Assembly (NCBI RefSeq): GCF_041296385.1 | Contig: NC_091017.1 | Coordinates: forward strand, 51,148,214 to 51,212,213 | Length of the DNA: 64,000 bases | Direction: 5' to 3' | Source: Aphelocoma coerulescens | Lineage: Eukaryota; Chordata; Aves; Passeriformes; Corvidae | In this document: in pieces, positions 35,291 to 46,686 of the stretch | Layout: each line of letters opens with the position of its first letter | How positions within the stretch are numbered: the stretch's first letter is position 1 | Translations under genes and position numbers: made by a program | The notes under the pieces: model-generated | What the model saw: the letters and a program-made list of their open reading frames with translations, nothing else | Told to the model about the DNA's origin: nothing | Database searches by the model: none

Positions 35291-38200
35291 ACAGACCATG
35301 AGAGAAGCAATGGAGGCACCTGAACACAGAATATCCTCTTGCACTTGAATGGAAAAATCTGTTTCAATTTATAGGACAAGCTTGGATGATCCTCATAGTT
35401 TTTTGTGAGGAGCTGTACTCTCAGCATGCTGCTCCCAACATAGTGTCCCAGAACACAAGGCAGTGCACCAAGCTGAGAAACTGTGAACAAGAACAGCACG
35501 GTGTGCCCTGGAAATACAGAGATTGGGAAAGGGCACCTGCAGATATTTGTGGTACATTTTGTGGGCTGCCTCTTAGCAATGTCCAGCTGTGGGTCAAAAT
35601 CAACAAGGATGAACATTTGACAGCTCACTTCATCCAGAGCCAAGGGCAAATGCAGAGTGGATCTATCATTTTTGCCTGCATTCCAGTAGCTGAATGGCTG
35701 ACAAGAAAGAGGAGGCCTTCACATATTAAGTGTGACAGATAGCCACCAGCAAAAGACAGTCACATTAAGCCTGACATTATGATCCCAAGCTGTGGGATAC
35801 TGTCAGTGACAGAACCCCCCACCAGGCACAGCTTTCTCATGGCAAAGCATGTAAAGACCTTGTGCTGCTTCCAACAGGAAGATGTTTTCTAGAAGTGACA
35901 GCTATTCAAGCTATAATATATAAGCTATTGCATGGTTTTTTTAAAAAAAGGCTAGTCCAGTAGATGGGAAGGAAGGCATTGAAAATAAAATTTGATCAAA
36001 AAACCAAAATTTGAACCCAAAAAGAGCCAGAAAAACTCATTGAAGCATCTGCATGGAATGTCAGATCTTAAGAAAAGTTCAGAGTGGATTTACTGGCCCC
36101 TGACATCCAAGTAAGCGCAACCACATCAGGTCATTCTGTTCCACAAAGGATTTCCCTTTCCTTGTCACAGAAACCACTAAGGCAAGCATTGCTTTTTCCT
36201 GTGTGTTTTCAAGTTACTGAGGTCTTAAGACTTTTTTCTTCCACAAAGCATTCCTAATAGACAGACAAATTTCTAAAACCAGAGCCTGTTCACCTGACCT
36301 ACAAAGACCACATACTACAGAAATCTTAAGATCTGTGAGATCTTACCATCACCAGAGCACAGACTTTTCCAAGACTGGGCTGTCAGTAGGTGCTGGAACC
36401 ACCAACTCCAAATAAAATCCACAGAAGCTCTCCCATCTCCAAAGACCACCCCATCAACTGGCTGGCAGTAAGGATCTCAGTCCCCCAGAGCTGTGTCTGC
36501 AGATTTGTGAAGGACTTTGTGGGTTACAGCTGCTGTGTCTGCCTGGTCCTTCCTAGTGGGAGAGATGGAAGGCTGGACCTGTCCCTCTCTACTATCAGTG
36601 AGAGCCAGCAGCAGGTGGGGTTTCCTACTGCTCTGGGATGCAAAAGGAAATGAGAGGAAGATAGGAAGAATGGCATCCCAAGCATGACTTTCCAGAGAAG
36701 TGCATAACTTGGATCCTGCAAGCAGATTATGATACCATCCAAAGACTGGTACCAAGCAGGATTTTCAGATGAGCTTTTTCAGGATCTTCAGTCAGTTTCC
36801 CAAAACCTTATCATAATTAGATTAGAAAAGACATTTGGATAGCCTGACTGCACAACTTGGTTGGCTGCACAAATTTCATGTCCCTTTTCAGTCCTCATTC
36901 TTTAACCAAAGGCAGACATTTGGGGGAAAGAAAAAGCAGTGTTAACTGTTTGTGAGCATGCAAACAACTTTTAAATCAGAACCTGGTATTATGGTCCAAT
37001 AGGTTGTTTTCTTTGTCTTCTGCATTTTCTACAAATAAAACATAATCTCTTTAAGTTGAATATATTTCTGGACAATTAACTGGCCTTCACATAATCATTA
37101 CTGTTCCAAGTTTCTTCTTTCAGGAAAGCCAAACAGCACTGCAACTCTGAAGCATTTCAAAGTGTAAACAGATTCCTGTGCATCCAGTCTAAGAGCACTT
37201 CTGTATCACTTAACCTGTGAGATTCCAGATCTGTTCTGTGTCCTACGCAGTGTAGACAGAAATAATGACTGCTTTTCCAGTTGCTCTTGTTAATTGAAAC
37301 TAACAGCCTAATAACACCATGTAGCATGACATCCTGTATATATTTATTATTTTGGTGTGGAACCATCACTCTAGTAAAGACATTTCACATCTGGGTAAAA
37401 AATCAGATATGATTTTGTATGAGATGATAATGACTTCATCATTCTTACAAAGACAAGTTTCCCTAATGAACAGAAAATAATCTTATTTTTCTAATCCAAA
37501 AGACAAAACTACAACACAGCATTTGTTTAAATAAAGGATTTCTTTAAACAAATGGGACTCTTTGTGTGTGCAAGAACACAGTGCAATAATCAAAGGCAAA
37601 GGAGAGTCAAGAAGAATTATTAGCACAGAATAAGATCAAATATGCAGCAGAAGTATTGTTTTTCTTTAAGCAGGCTTTAAAGATTTAGTAAATTTTCAGT
37701 GGCTTACTATGCTGGAAGAGCATCATTCTGACACTTTGATTTACAGGATAAAACAACCCCAAAATACTCCTTTAAGCATTTGTTGAGGTTGTTCTATCAT
37801 GCATTCAAAAATCTTCTATATGCACAGATGGTGTTATCCAGAGTTAGTACATCCTAGCATCCTGCAAGCATTACAAAAAGCAAGAAGTTGTTTCAAGAAC
37901 AGTTCCAGATTTGGAAACATACATAATCTAAGTGCAGACATTGCCTCTTAATAATTAAACTTACTGAGCACTTTATCGAAAATTCTTCTGCAGCAGAGAT
38001 GTGAACTCTGATAAAAACATCACTGCTTATGGAAAGGAAGGCACAGCAATATGCAGCAGTATTTAACAAGGGGATCTGAAAGTACATGAAACCTGTGGTC
38101 TGGAACAGGACCCTCACAGCCTGATTGAACCACTGGCTGCCTAATGACATTGTGTGAGTCTTACTTTTTTGATATTCCCCCTCATTTTCACTGATAGTTA

Positions 38201-38642
38201 TGCAGATAAAAGCATTCGTGATGAAACCTTCCCACCCACGATAATATATTAAGGACACATTACTTATCACTTATATAACACCAGGATTATTTTTTTTAAA
38301 AGAGGATTGTGTAATACAAAGGATTACCATTCTTCAAAATGGAAAGTATGTGCAGAGCAACAGCAGTGAGAGGCAGACTGATCAAATGCTTCTTCTGCGT
38401 AAAGTGCCATTATATCAATTTAACACAGCAATGAGTAAGCTGGGACTAAAGGAAAGTACACAAAGTAACTGCTATGAAAGGCTGAAAATCTACTTGTTCT
38501 GCTAATAAATGTTTAAATAATAACAATAATAATAATAAATCAGTGAAACATATAAACTGTTAGGGTTTTTGAACTGCCATTGATGTCAGTAAATATTCTG
38601 CTGTGGAAATGGAGTTCGGTGAATAAAACAATATAAATTTAC
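35291..38642. other. Non-coding stretch, no gene recognised
   Basis: Frames at 35203-35742 (148 codons minus, 118 codons plus) are open on both strands next to the LTR tail, but neither shows gag, protease, polymerase or envelope motifs. The rest is AT-rich. An AAT microsatellite lies at 38518-38539. Confidence 0.5.
38518..38539. repeat. (AAT)n microsatellite, interrupted
   Basis: Seven AAT-type units with one AAC interruption. Confidence 0.9.
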
Positions 38643-38743
38643 CTGTCCCATCAGGTTGTGGGTGCTTATTTCAACATCCTTCCTCTCTGCTGGGGCAGTG
38701 GCAGCTCCATGCCCGTGGCTTGCTGGAATTTCAGCAATCTCAG
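38643..38743 (-). other. Candidate internal exon, minus strand, 101 bases
   Basis: The minus-strand acceptor GCTCTCTGTCAG precedes 101 bases that end in GATGGGACAG, followed by the strong donor GTAAATTT. One frame is open throughout: two bases finishing a codon, then 33 codons including EIAEIPASHGHGAATAP and ERKDVEISTHNLMGQ. A second frame is open for 25 codons before a stop. No family is recognised. The start phase (one base carried in) fits behind the candidate exon at 42867-42947. This lies in a locally GC-richer block (38.65-39.30 kb) that differs from its AT-rich surroundings. It could equally be part of a non-coding transcript or an unrecognised old repeat. Confidence 0.3.
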
Positions 38744-39052
38744 CTGACAGAGAGCGTTACAGCGAACAAAGCTTTATAACCTCTCTGAATTCTTCCACTT
38801 TCTAGCAAAAGCTTTGCACTCACCCACCTTTATTTTTGTCACAGTTGCTAGGATGCCTTGGCGACAGACACCCAAAATATCTATGATTTGGAGACAAAGC
38901 TGGAGGCAGGTGTAATCCATACCAGACCAAAAGGAGGGCAGGAGGCTCCTGCCAACAATCACTGCACCAGCGGAGATTTCTTGCAGCAGCAAAAGTGCTA
39001 CCTGGGATAGAGCAAATCCACTTGCTGCCATCTCAGCCTCTTTGTATCTCAC

Positions 39053-39258
39053 CTGGCCCCCTGTTGGGACACAAGGAACAGATCCAGCCTCCCACCACTG
39101 GGGAGGAAGGAAAAGCGCCTCTCAATTTGGACACCCACCTCAGCCAATAGCACTGGAAATACCCCTCCTTGCTGTTGGTCATCCTGCTGAAGGAGTAAAA
39201 ATATATCCTGGACCTTACTGCCCAGGGCTGCATTAACTTTGACTTGAAAATTTGCCTC
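39053..39258 (-). other. Candidate internal exon, minus strand, 206 bases
   Basis: The longest candidate exon. The minus-strand acceptor TTTTAACACCCCATGCAG is followed by 206 bases without a stop in one frame, ending in GGGGCCAG before the donor GTGAGATAC. The 68 codons read EANFQVKVNAALGSKVQDI, then FLLLQQDDQQQGG, and later LLAEVGVQIERRF, a mixture of Q-rich and hydrophobic runs. No signal peptide, domain or known family is recognised. It ends two bases into a codon. Beyond the donor a different minus-strand frame stays open from 39052 to 38774 (93 codons beginning MRYKEAEMAASGF), and the plus strand is also open in places, so openness alone is weak evidence. Confidence 0.3.
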
Positions 39259-42200
39259 CTGCATGGGGTGTTAAAACCAGACACCACAAATCTTTACAGA
39301 GGATCAGAGCTGGCCGGAATAGCTTCCAAAGACCGCAGTGATGCTTCCTTGGTGCAGCTCACACAGATCCTGGCAGAGACTGTGCTAGAAACAAAGAACA
39401 AACGATGTATGCACTTGTTTAAAAAGCTCATACAAAGAGGGCTTTTTCTTTTAAATGTTGCTCATGGACTTCTGCATTTTAAAAGTCAATCACAGTCAGG
39501 CAATTATTTAGAATAAAATATCATTTTTCTGGGTGATAAATGAAAATAGTTTCATTAAGGATTAAACATCTGTTCTGAAGGAACTGCCTCTTATTTACAC
39601 AAAATCTGTGTGTCATTCTACAAAATGAATGCTTTCTCTGCTAACAGTGTTGTGGAGGAAGAGGTTTGTTGCATTGGATTCATGCAAACAATCTTACTTT
39701 CTACACTTTCTCATTGAAAAAACTTATTGCCAGACTGACTGTAGTAGGAAAACTACAATGTAATGTTACACCATAGTTAAAAATCTTTTTGGCCTCTAGT
39801 GTTAGATGGAAAAATTGTTCTGAGAATAAAAGAACAGATGCTGACAGCCATAGCAATTCTCACTGCTTATGCCAGAGAGCCATATTTGCTTGAAAAGGCT
39901 ATTCATAATGTGAATAGTGCTTCATGTGAAGAGAACTCTATTATACAAGACAGCATATATTTGCAGCTAAAGGGACCCCCTCCCCAAACACACCCATTGA
40001 TTTTTTTTTTTCCTTTATCCATATTTACTTGTTCTATAACCTCTTTTTGTTACATTAGCAGCTTCAGTGCTCTGAACACTTCTTGTTTATACATGTTGCC
40101 TTAAACAACAAGCACTAAGCAATTGTTAACATAAATGGGGAAATGCATTAGCAGACTGGTATAAGAATCCCCAAAATGTACACTTTTAGAAGACAAAATT
40201 CAAATAAATCTGATCTATATATTCTTTTATGAACTAGTTTTCCCCCTAAAGGCATCCACAGCTGCTGACCCCCACCATGCCCTGAAAAAGAAGCATCAGT
40301 TGTAGCACTAGTGTAGACAACTGAAGCCTTGACACAGTTTTCAATCACAATGTCCAGACTAGACAGCAATGACAAAAATATCAGATTTTCCCAATCTACA
40401 AAGAAAATAAACCTTAGATATCTTCTCATTAGAAGGAGTACCCTGCACTCTGTGCAAAGTAGGACCTTACTCTATTACAAAGCTATGCCAGCTCTAGCTC
40501 AGACACAGAAAGCATTCCTCCTGCTCATGTCTGTGCTGTCTATGCTCCTGGCAGCAGAAGCAACCTTTCCAACTTCTGGCACCATCCAGACCTTGACAAC
40601 AGGCTGGTGCAGGTCAGAGAGCACAGAGGTGGCAGCCCAACGAAGTTCCCCACCCAGACAGCAGAAGGAGGTTCATCATCTTGGCGAAAAGGAGAGGGAA
40701 CATCCTTGTTAAACTAACTGAAGATGCCCTGCAACCCTACAAGGCCATCAGCTGTAAATCTGCGTAGGCAGACATGGAGCAAACCAGCTGGGCTTGGCCA
40801 TCACTGCCATGCACACACTGCTTTTTAAAAGTTTCAGCAGTTTAGGAGGGTAGCTCCAAATTTTGCTGCTCCAGCCTCCCTTCCCCAGTCAAAGCCGGAG
40901 ATGAACCTCCCTGTTTCCCACGGTCAAACACCAGAGAAAAAGGTTCTTTTTTCCTGCCCAGCCCTTGCAGCTGCATCTGCAAGATTCCACTCTTGAGAGT
41001 GCTGCAGGAGACTCATAGCTAAAATAATCACTGAAAGAGTTTTGGTGTATAAAGAACTAAAAACTTCATAAGGGCTGCCTAATGGCAACTGAGACAGGAT
41101 TAAAATACATATTTAAAAGAAAGCAGTGTCATGTTAAGGTGACATTTTCAAAAAGACTCACATATAGGAACTGAACTGAACAGTATATGATATTAAAAAT
41201 TCACACACAAAGTCTTTCTCTCTTTCATCTTCTTCAGTAACCCTACATTTCCTTCTTTACTTTCACACATCACTTCTCTTTAGCTGTTAGTACAAACTTT
41301 TTGACGTGTATAATGCAAATTATAGAATTAGATTTTACATCATAGTATGCAGAAAAGAAAAACCTCATCTTTAAAATTAAAGTTTACACCTTATGTTCTA
41401 AATAATTGTCAGTGAACAGGATCCTGATTTAGCCAAAAGTGTATCCACACACTGGGTTTGTATCTTCTGCTTTCTGAGTTTAAAACTCACTAGAAAATCT
41501 GAAATTAATAACCTAACCAAATCTTTGTTCCTTTGAACCTGCTGAAGATTTCTATCCTACTCCTTTAAATACACAGAAAGACTTATTAAAAGGATTTTCC
41601 CTGAAAGAAGCAAAGTTGTCTTCATAAACATTTACCATGCTGAAATCAAGCCTGCAAAAAGCCCAGAAACATATATCTGATTCATGATAAATGACTTCTG
41701 TTTCATACAAGGTGACAATTATGCAAGTAGGGCATGAGGACATTCCCTGTTCTCTGTCACATAAGCATGCATTTTCTACTGAATTTTGAGATGCCATGTT
41801 CACTGCAAAACAGAGAGCATGCTTTCTTTTTCAAAAGTTCTTTTGTGTAAAAGCAGCCTATTAATCTGCACTTGAAATGCAGCATTTTAGAAAAAACTGT
41901 CAAAAATCATCTCTCATTTATCTGACAATGTTGGTAGATTGTTGAGTAAGGCTGATAACCTTTTAGAAAGCTCAGGCAAACACAAGGTTTGAACAACCTA
42001 ACTGCCCACCAAGAACAAAAAAATCATTTTTATCTGGCACGTGTTTGATGCCTGTACTGATATCCTACCCAAGCCTGCAGTCCATACAAGCAGCATTGTG
42101 ACTTTGTCCTTGGGGTGACAGAATGCATTTATTTAGATTCTAGCTTGTCATACAGCACAGTCTCGTGCCCCAGAATGGCTTGATTTAGTCTGTTTTCTAG

Positions 42201-42866
42201 CACTGCACAATAGCTGCTTTCAACAACAAAACTGTTTTCTGACATTATATTTTGTTAACTCCATTTGCAAAGAGCCAACTTGAAATGATAGCTGTGCATG
42301 GAAAGCACGCAGAGCAAACTGGGGCTGCTTGACAGCAAGCCTTCCTTTGAGAGGCTTGATGCACTCCAAATTCTGTAGTGTGTCACATTTAATCTGTAAT
42401 GTGCATAGCAAATCACAAAAGCACAAAAAATGGCATATAAAACCAGTAATGGCTTATGATGCAAGTTACAGTGTCTCCTGGTTCTCCCCACAGTTTTGAA
42501 AGCTCTTCATTTGCAGTGGGCAGTTCCTGTGACTCATTTGTTACCTTGCACCATTTTCTTTTCATACTGTTGTCTTATCCATTACATACATTAGATGGTT
42601 GTCTCAGGCATTAAAAAGTAGAATGGGGTGTTTCAGTAGTTCAGCAACTCTGGATACATAGTACCTGTAAAACATACTCAATACTAGGTGGCATCACTAA
42701 TCCACTGAAGCCCATTCCAAACATTTTCAGAGCAGAAAGAGATCTTTAGAAATCAAGTTAAAGCACAGATGTTTGAAAGAATCTCTCAATACCAGGAAAT
42801 CTTTGAGTGAAAAATAAATAAATCACTGCTATTACCAATAAGAATACAATGCAAAGACTCACTTAC
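39259..42866. other. Non-coding stretch, no gene seen
   Basis: Mostly AT-rich. A slightly GC-richer part near 40480-40980 has a 127-codon plus-strand frame (40329-40712) with no domain. No repeats were recognised. Confidence 0.5.
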
Positions 42867-42947
42867 CCTTAACATGTGCCAGAATACTGTATTGGCAGGA
42901 AAATATACCAGGCTTATTACGAAGATAGGAAGAGGGGATGCCTTTTT
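42867..42947 (-). other. Candidate internal exon, minus strand, 81 bases
   Basis: The minus-strand acceptor CTCTTAGTAATTTCTGTGCAG precedes 81 bases ending in CATGTTAAGG, followed by the near-ideal donor GTAAGTGAG. Two of three frames are open. One reads KGIPSSYLRNKPGIFSCQYS then ILAHVK and ends one base into a codon, which fits the start phase of the candidate exon at 38643-38743. The other reads KKASPLPIFVISLVYFPANT then VFWHMLR. No protein is recognised. The splice sites are the best among the candidates, so a spliced transcript, possibly non-coding, is the modest inference. Confidence 0.3.
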
Positions 42948-45274
42948 CTGCACAGAAATTACTAAGAGAGCTAGGGATTAATTTTCAAAAATTCTGATGC
43001 TCTTCTGAGTTTAAGGCTTAAAGCTGATGCTCCAAGTTTTCTGCCTAATCTAGATTTGCTTAGTCGACTCATGAATCCTTCAGCAAGACAAGAATACAGT
43101 TTCTAGGAAGTTGGCTTCTTTTTTGCTTCCTCTTCATAGAGACAAAGTCAGCTTGAGGTCAGCATAATTCAGATGACTTCATGCTCCCAGGCATATCACT
43201 GAGACCTCTTTCTTTGTTTTAGACAGTAAATTTAACATCTGGCTTGGACTGTCATAACTAAGTCATCACTTCTTGTAAGTCCTAGCAAGGAGTAGATCCC
43301 CCTTCATCTACAAACCCAGAATTCTTGTCTGAGTCAAGCCTTGTTATCTCCCATACTGACCAGAGAATGCTGTTGTTTTACTGGTCTGGCCCAATGCAGT
43401 TCCAGCCTCACTGCTATCAGTGGCCATGCTGGCAGACTGGACACTGCCAGAACAAGTATGTCATGCATATTAAACATGTGCATGCACAGACACTTACAAA
43501 CGTATAACCTAAGATGCAAGAACATCTCCAGGATCCTCACTGCTTTTATGTATGTCTTCAAAAGAAATTTAACTCCAGTTATACACCACCAACAGACCAC
43601 TTTGAGAGGCTGAGAAGCACAAAGGCATTGAACAATGTAATCAAATTGTTGAGTTACCAGACAAAGCAGTACAGAGGTTGCTGCATATACTTTCACAGAT
43701 AATCAAGCAGAAAAACAATTTTTAACTGCTTGGTCTAAAATTATACGTGCATAAAAGCCAAAACTACAAAAAAGGCATTCGACTCTGACCTGGTTCTGTA
43801 TTTGTCAGTGCTTGGTCATGACCTGCCTGGTATTCCTCATCTGTTGACTTAATGTCATGAGTCATTTGCCATCCCCCACTGGGGATTTAAGTCACTTGTA
43901 TTGCTTTCCTTGAATGTACACATAGATAAGCTTTGTCTGCAAGAAAAGGAAAAAAATGTGATAAACAGTGTACGTACTTTAAATTTTATGCAACCTAGAT
44001 CAGTTACAAAACAACTTCAATCATAAAAGAAAACAGAAATAAAAAATATTCATGATACCTTTCAATTTAATCAGCTTTAAAATATCTTCTCAGATCAAAT
44101 CTGTCACCCACTTTTCTGAAAGCTTTTTTCTAAAGCAGGAGAAGATAGATCTGGGTGAGCATTATTCTTCAGCAATTAGTAGGTGCAGAAAAAAAATGCA
44201 CCACTTGCCTGAAAGAGCAGACCTATTTCCTGTGATAACCATTTCACTTTTCCCTTTTTTGATAAGAATTTAGCTTTTTCAAGAGGCCCACTGCTGTCCC
44301 ACTAGTGAAAAAGAAATTGAAATAGTCTTCCTGGTTACATAAATAATGAGGAAAAAAAGGGTATGGTTTAGAAAACAGCTCTATATGCACACACACACAG
44401 AGGAGACTCCAGCTCTTCTGTATATGGTACATCATAGAGTTCTATACCATTCTGTATTTTCGAATGCACTGGAAACCACCTTTCTCAATACCAAATGTCA
44501 TCAACCTCCGAAATTACACTTCCTTACTTCAGTACCTTAAACCCAGGCTCTTGACAGTGGGACATCTACCAGCTGAGAGAAAGCAGAGTACTGCGTTACA
44601 AAAGCAAGCAAAAAGAGGAGCATGCTTTCCAGTAACTGGGCACACAGTATGACCAGATCCCACTGCCAATGAGATGCCCATTGCTTTCAGTCCAGAAGAG
44701 GAAAAAGGACATACACAGTTATGCTCCTACAAGTAAATGGCTGTTCCTGGCTTAAACTTTCTGCACAAGAGGAAAGGCTGCCATACTGCAATGAATATGA
44801 GCCTGCATACAAACATCAAAGACAGCTCCAATAACTCAGAGAGGACCAGCAAATGCGACAAGATTGAGATCAGGAAGTTGAACAGTCTGGCTACAAAGCA
44901 ACCCCCACACTGCCTCAGCTTCCCTGTCCATGCATCAGACAAGGAGAGAAAGGTTCTCTTTTTCAGATAGATCAGGACAGCCCATTGTGTTTGCTGTATT
45001 TATTCTGTAGAATAAAGGTCTTCAATCAGAAGTGTTTTAATTGGACAGTGTGAATGACAGGGCTAAATACCTTCACCAGTCATTTTTCAATGAATGCAGC
45101 ACTTCTGATGATTAGCAGAGTGCTACCCTAAAAATGTCTGCACAGCCTTTGAGATCAGTCACTCATAACTGGGAACACCACAATGCCAGCCAGCTGGGAA
45201 CCCAAAAGTGCATGTCCCCTCCTTAGCACAGTGCCCACAGCCTGAAGCTGTAAAAATAACAGAATGATTAAGAT
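42948..45274. other. Non-coding stretch, no gene seen
   Basis: Frames at 43325-43702 overlap on both strands and show no domain. Composition is AT-rich and no repeat family is recognised. Confidence 0.5.
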
Positions 45275-45682
45275 AACAAAAGACCTCTGAGATTATCAGA
45301 TCTGACCTTGGACTGATCACCACCTTGTCAACTAGACCATGGCACTGAGTGCCACATCCAGTTGTTTCTTGAACACATTCAAGGATGGTGACTCCATCAC
45401 CTCCCGGTGCGCAGTCTGTTCCAGTGCTTAAGAATCCTTTCTGTAAAGAAAGTCTTCCTGATGTCCAACCTGAACCTCCCCTAGTGAAGCTCAAAACCGT
45501 TTCCTCTCGTCCTATTGGACTCATCCTCTAGTCACCTGGGAGAAGAGGCCAACCCCCACCTGGCTCCACGCTCCTTTCAGGCACTTGTAGAGAGAAAAAA
45601 GGTCTCCTCTGACCCTCCTTTACTCCAAGATGAACAACCCCAGCTCCCTCAGTTGCTCCCTGCCAACTTGGAGACCAGTTAG
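45275..45682 (-). mobile_element. CR1 LINE fragment, minus strand
   Basis: Inverted CR1 blocks in order: CTAGACCATGGCACTGAGTG, GTTCCAGTGCTTAAGAATCC, GTAAAGAAAGTCTTCCTGAT, GTCCAACCTGAACCTCCCC, CCTCTCGTCCTATTGGACTC, GAGAAGAGGCCAACCCCCAC and ATGAACAACCCCAGCTCCCT. This subfamily differs from the copy at 2885, notably in its middle block. Frame 45159-45524 is a shadow. Confidence 0.92.
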
Positions 45683-46557
45683 AGTTCACATTTAATTACC
45701 AGAAACTGCAAATAACCTGAAAGTTTTAATTATCATATTCCCTTTGCTAGCAATGAAAACATAGTTTATATTGCGGGGGAAAATATTTCTATATTGTTTC
45801 TTATTTTTTATTATGACAATAACTGGCATAACATTATTGCTATATTCAACTGTTCATAATTATAAACAGACACAGATGTAGGAAGAAGATGCACAGAGCA
45901 AAAAACCATCTGTTACCTTTGGGAAAAAGGGGGTAAAATCTGATTAGGTACAGATTACTTGATTTTGAATGAAGTTTATGAACCTTGTCAGAAAAGATTT
46001 TCATCTATTACAGAAGAAAAAGAGCTTTGAGCAACAGATGCACCTAAACAGATGTGTATATATATTTACATATACACACACCCATGTCTTTTACAAGACA
46101 GTGTAGGTGATCAGGAAAGTATTTGCAGAAAGCAATGCTGACTAGTGCCTTTGGTAGACAGGTCTATTATACGTTATCTTGACAATCATCCTAGACTACT
46201 AAAGCCAGGCCTGTGTCCTAAATAGCTATGTGACCAACGAAAGACCTTTATGTCCTCCAGATATGAAAACAATGTGTAAAGAACTCATTGTAAATGGCTT
46301 TATTAATAGATCTGTAGCAGTATGGGAAATGTTAAGATGTGAATTTAGTAGTTCTTTAACATACATCAGTATTTGCAAAGAAAAAATATTATTCTCCATA
46401 TTCTGTAGTATTTTCTACATATATTCTACACGTAGAATTTCCCCTATTCTAAAGTCTCCCTAGCAGACATGAGAATTTATAGAGAAAAATTCTTTTTCCT
46501 AAAGCAAAATATTCTTCCCTACTAATCTGTTATCTGGTAAAATAATGTCTCATAATC
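45683..46557. other. AT-rich non-coding stretch
   Basis: Very AT-rich, with an imperfect TATATA/CACACA stretch at about 46050-46083. No gene or repeat family was recognised. Confidence 0.55.
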
Positions 46558-46686
46558 AAGGCCAGGTTGGACAGGACTACGAGCAACCTGCTCTAGTGGA
46601 AGGTGTCCCTGCCCATGGCAGGGCAGCTGGAACTGGATGATCCCTAAGGTCCCTTTCAACCCAAACCATTCTATGATTCTGTGATC
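46558..46686 (+). mobile_element. CR1 LINE 3' end, plus strand, young-looking
   Basis: AAGGCCAGGTTGGACAGG, GCAACCTGCTCTAGTGGAAG, GTGTCCCTGCCCATGGCAGG, and an almost perfect terminal block ending ACCATTCTATGATTCTGTGA. The intact terminus indicates a rather recent insertion. Confidence 0.95.

Noticed and set aside
35203..35742. Frames of 148 (minus) and 118 (plus) codons beside the LTR tail as retroviral gag or pol
   Set aside because: Both strands are open over the same interval and neither shows a zinc knuckle, protease DSG/DTG, polymerase or integrase motif.
45159..45524. 121-codon minus-strand frame
   Set aside because: It overlaps a clear CR1 repeat and reads repeat sequence.
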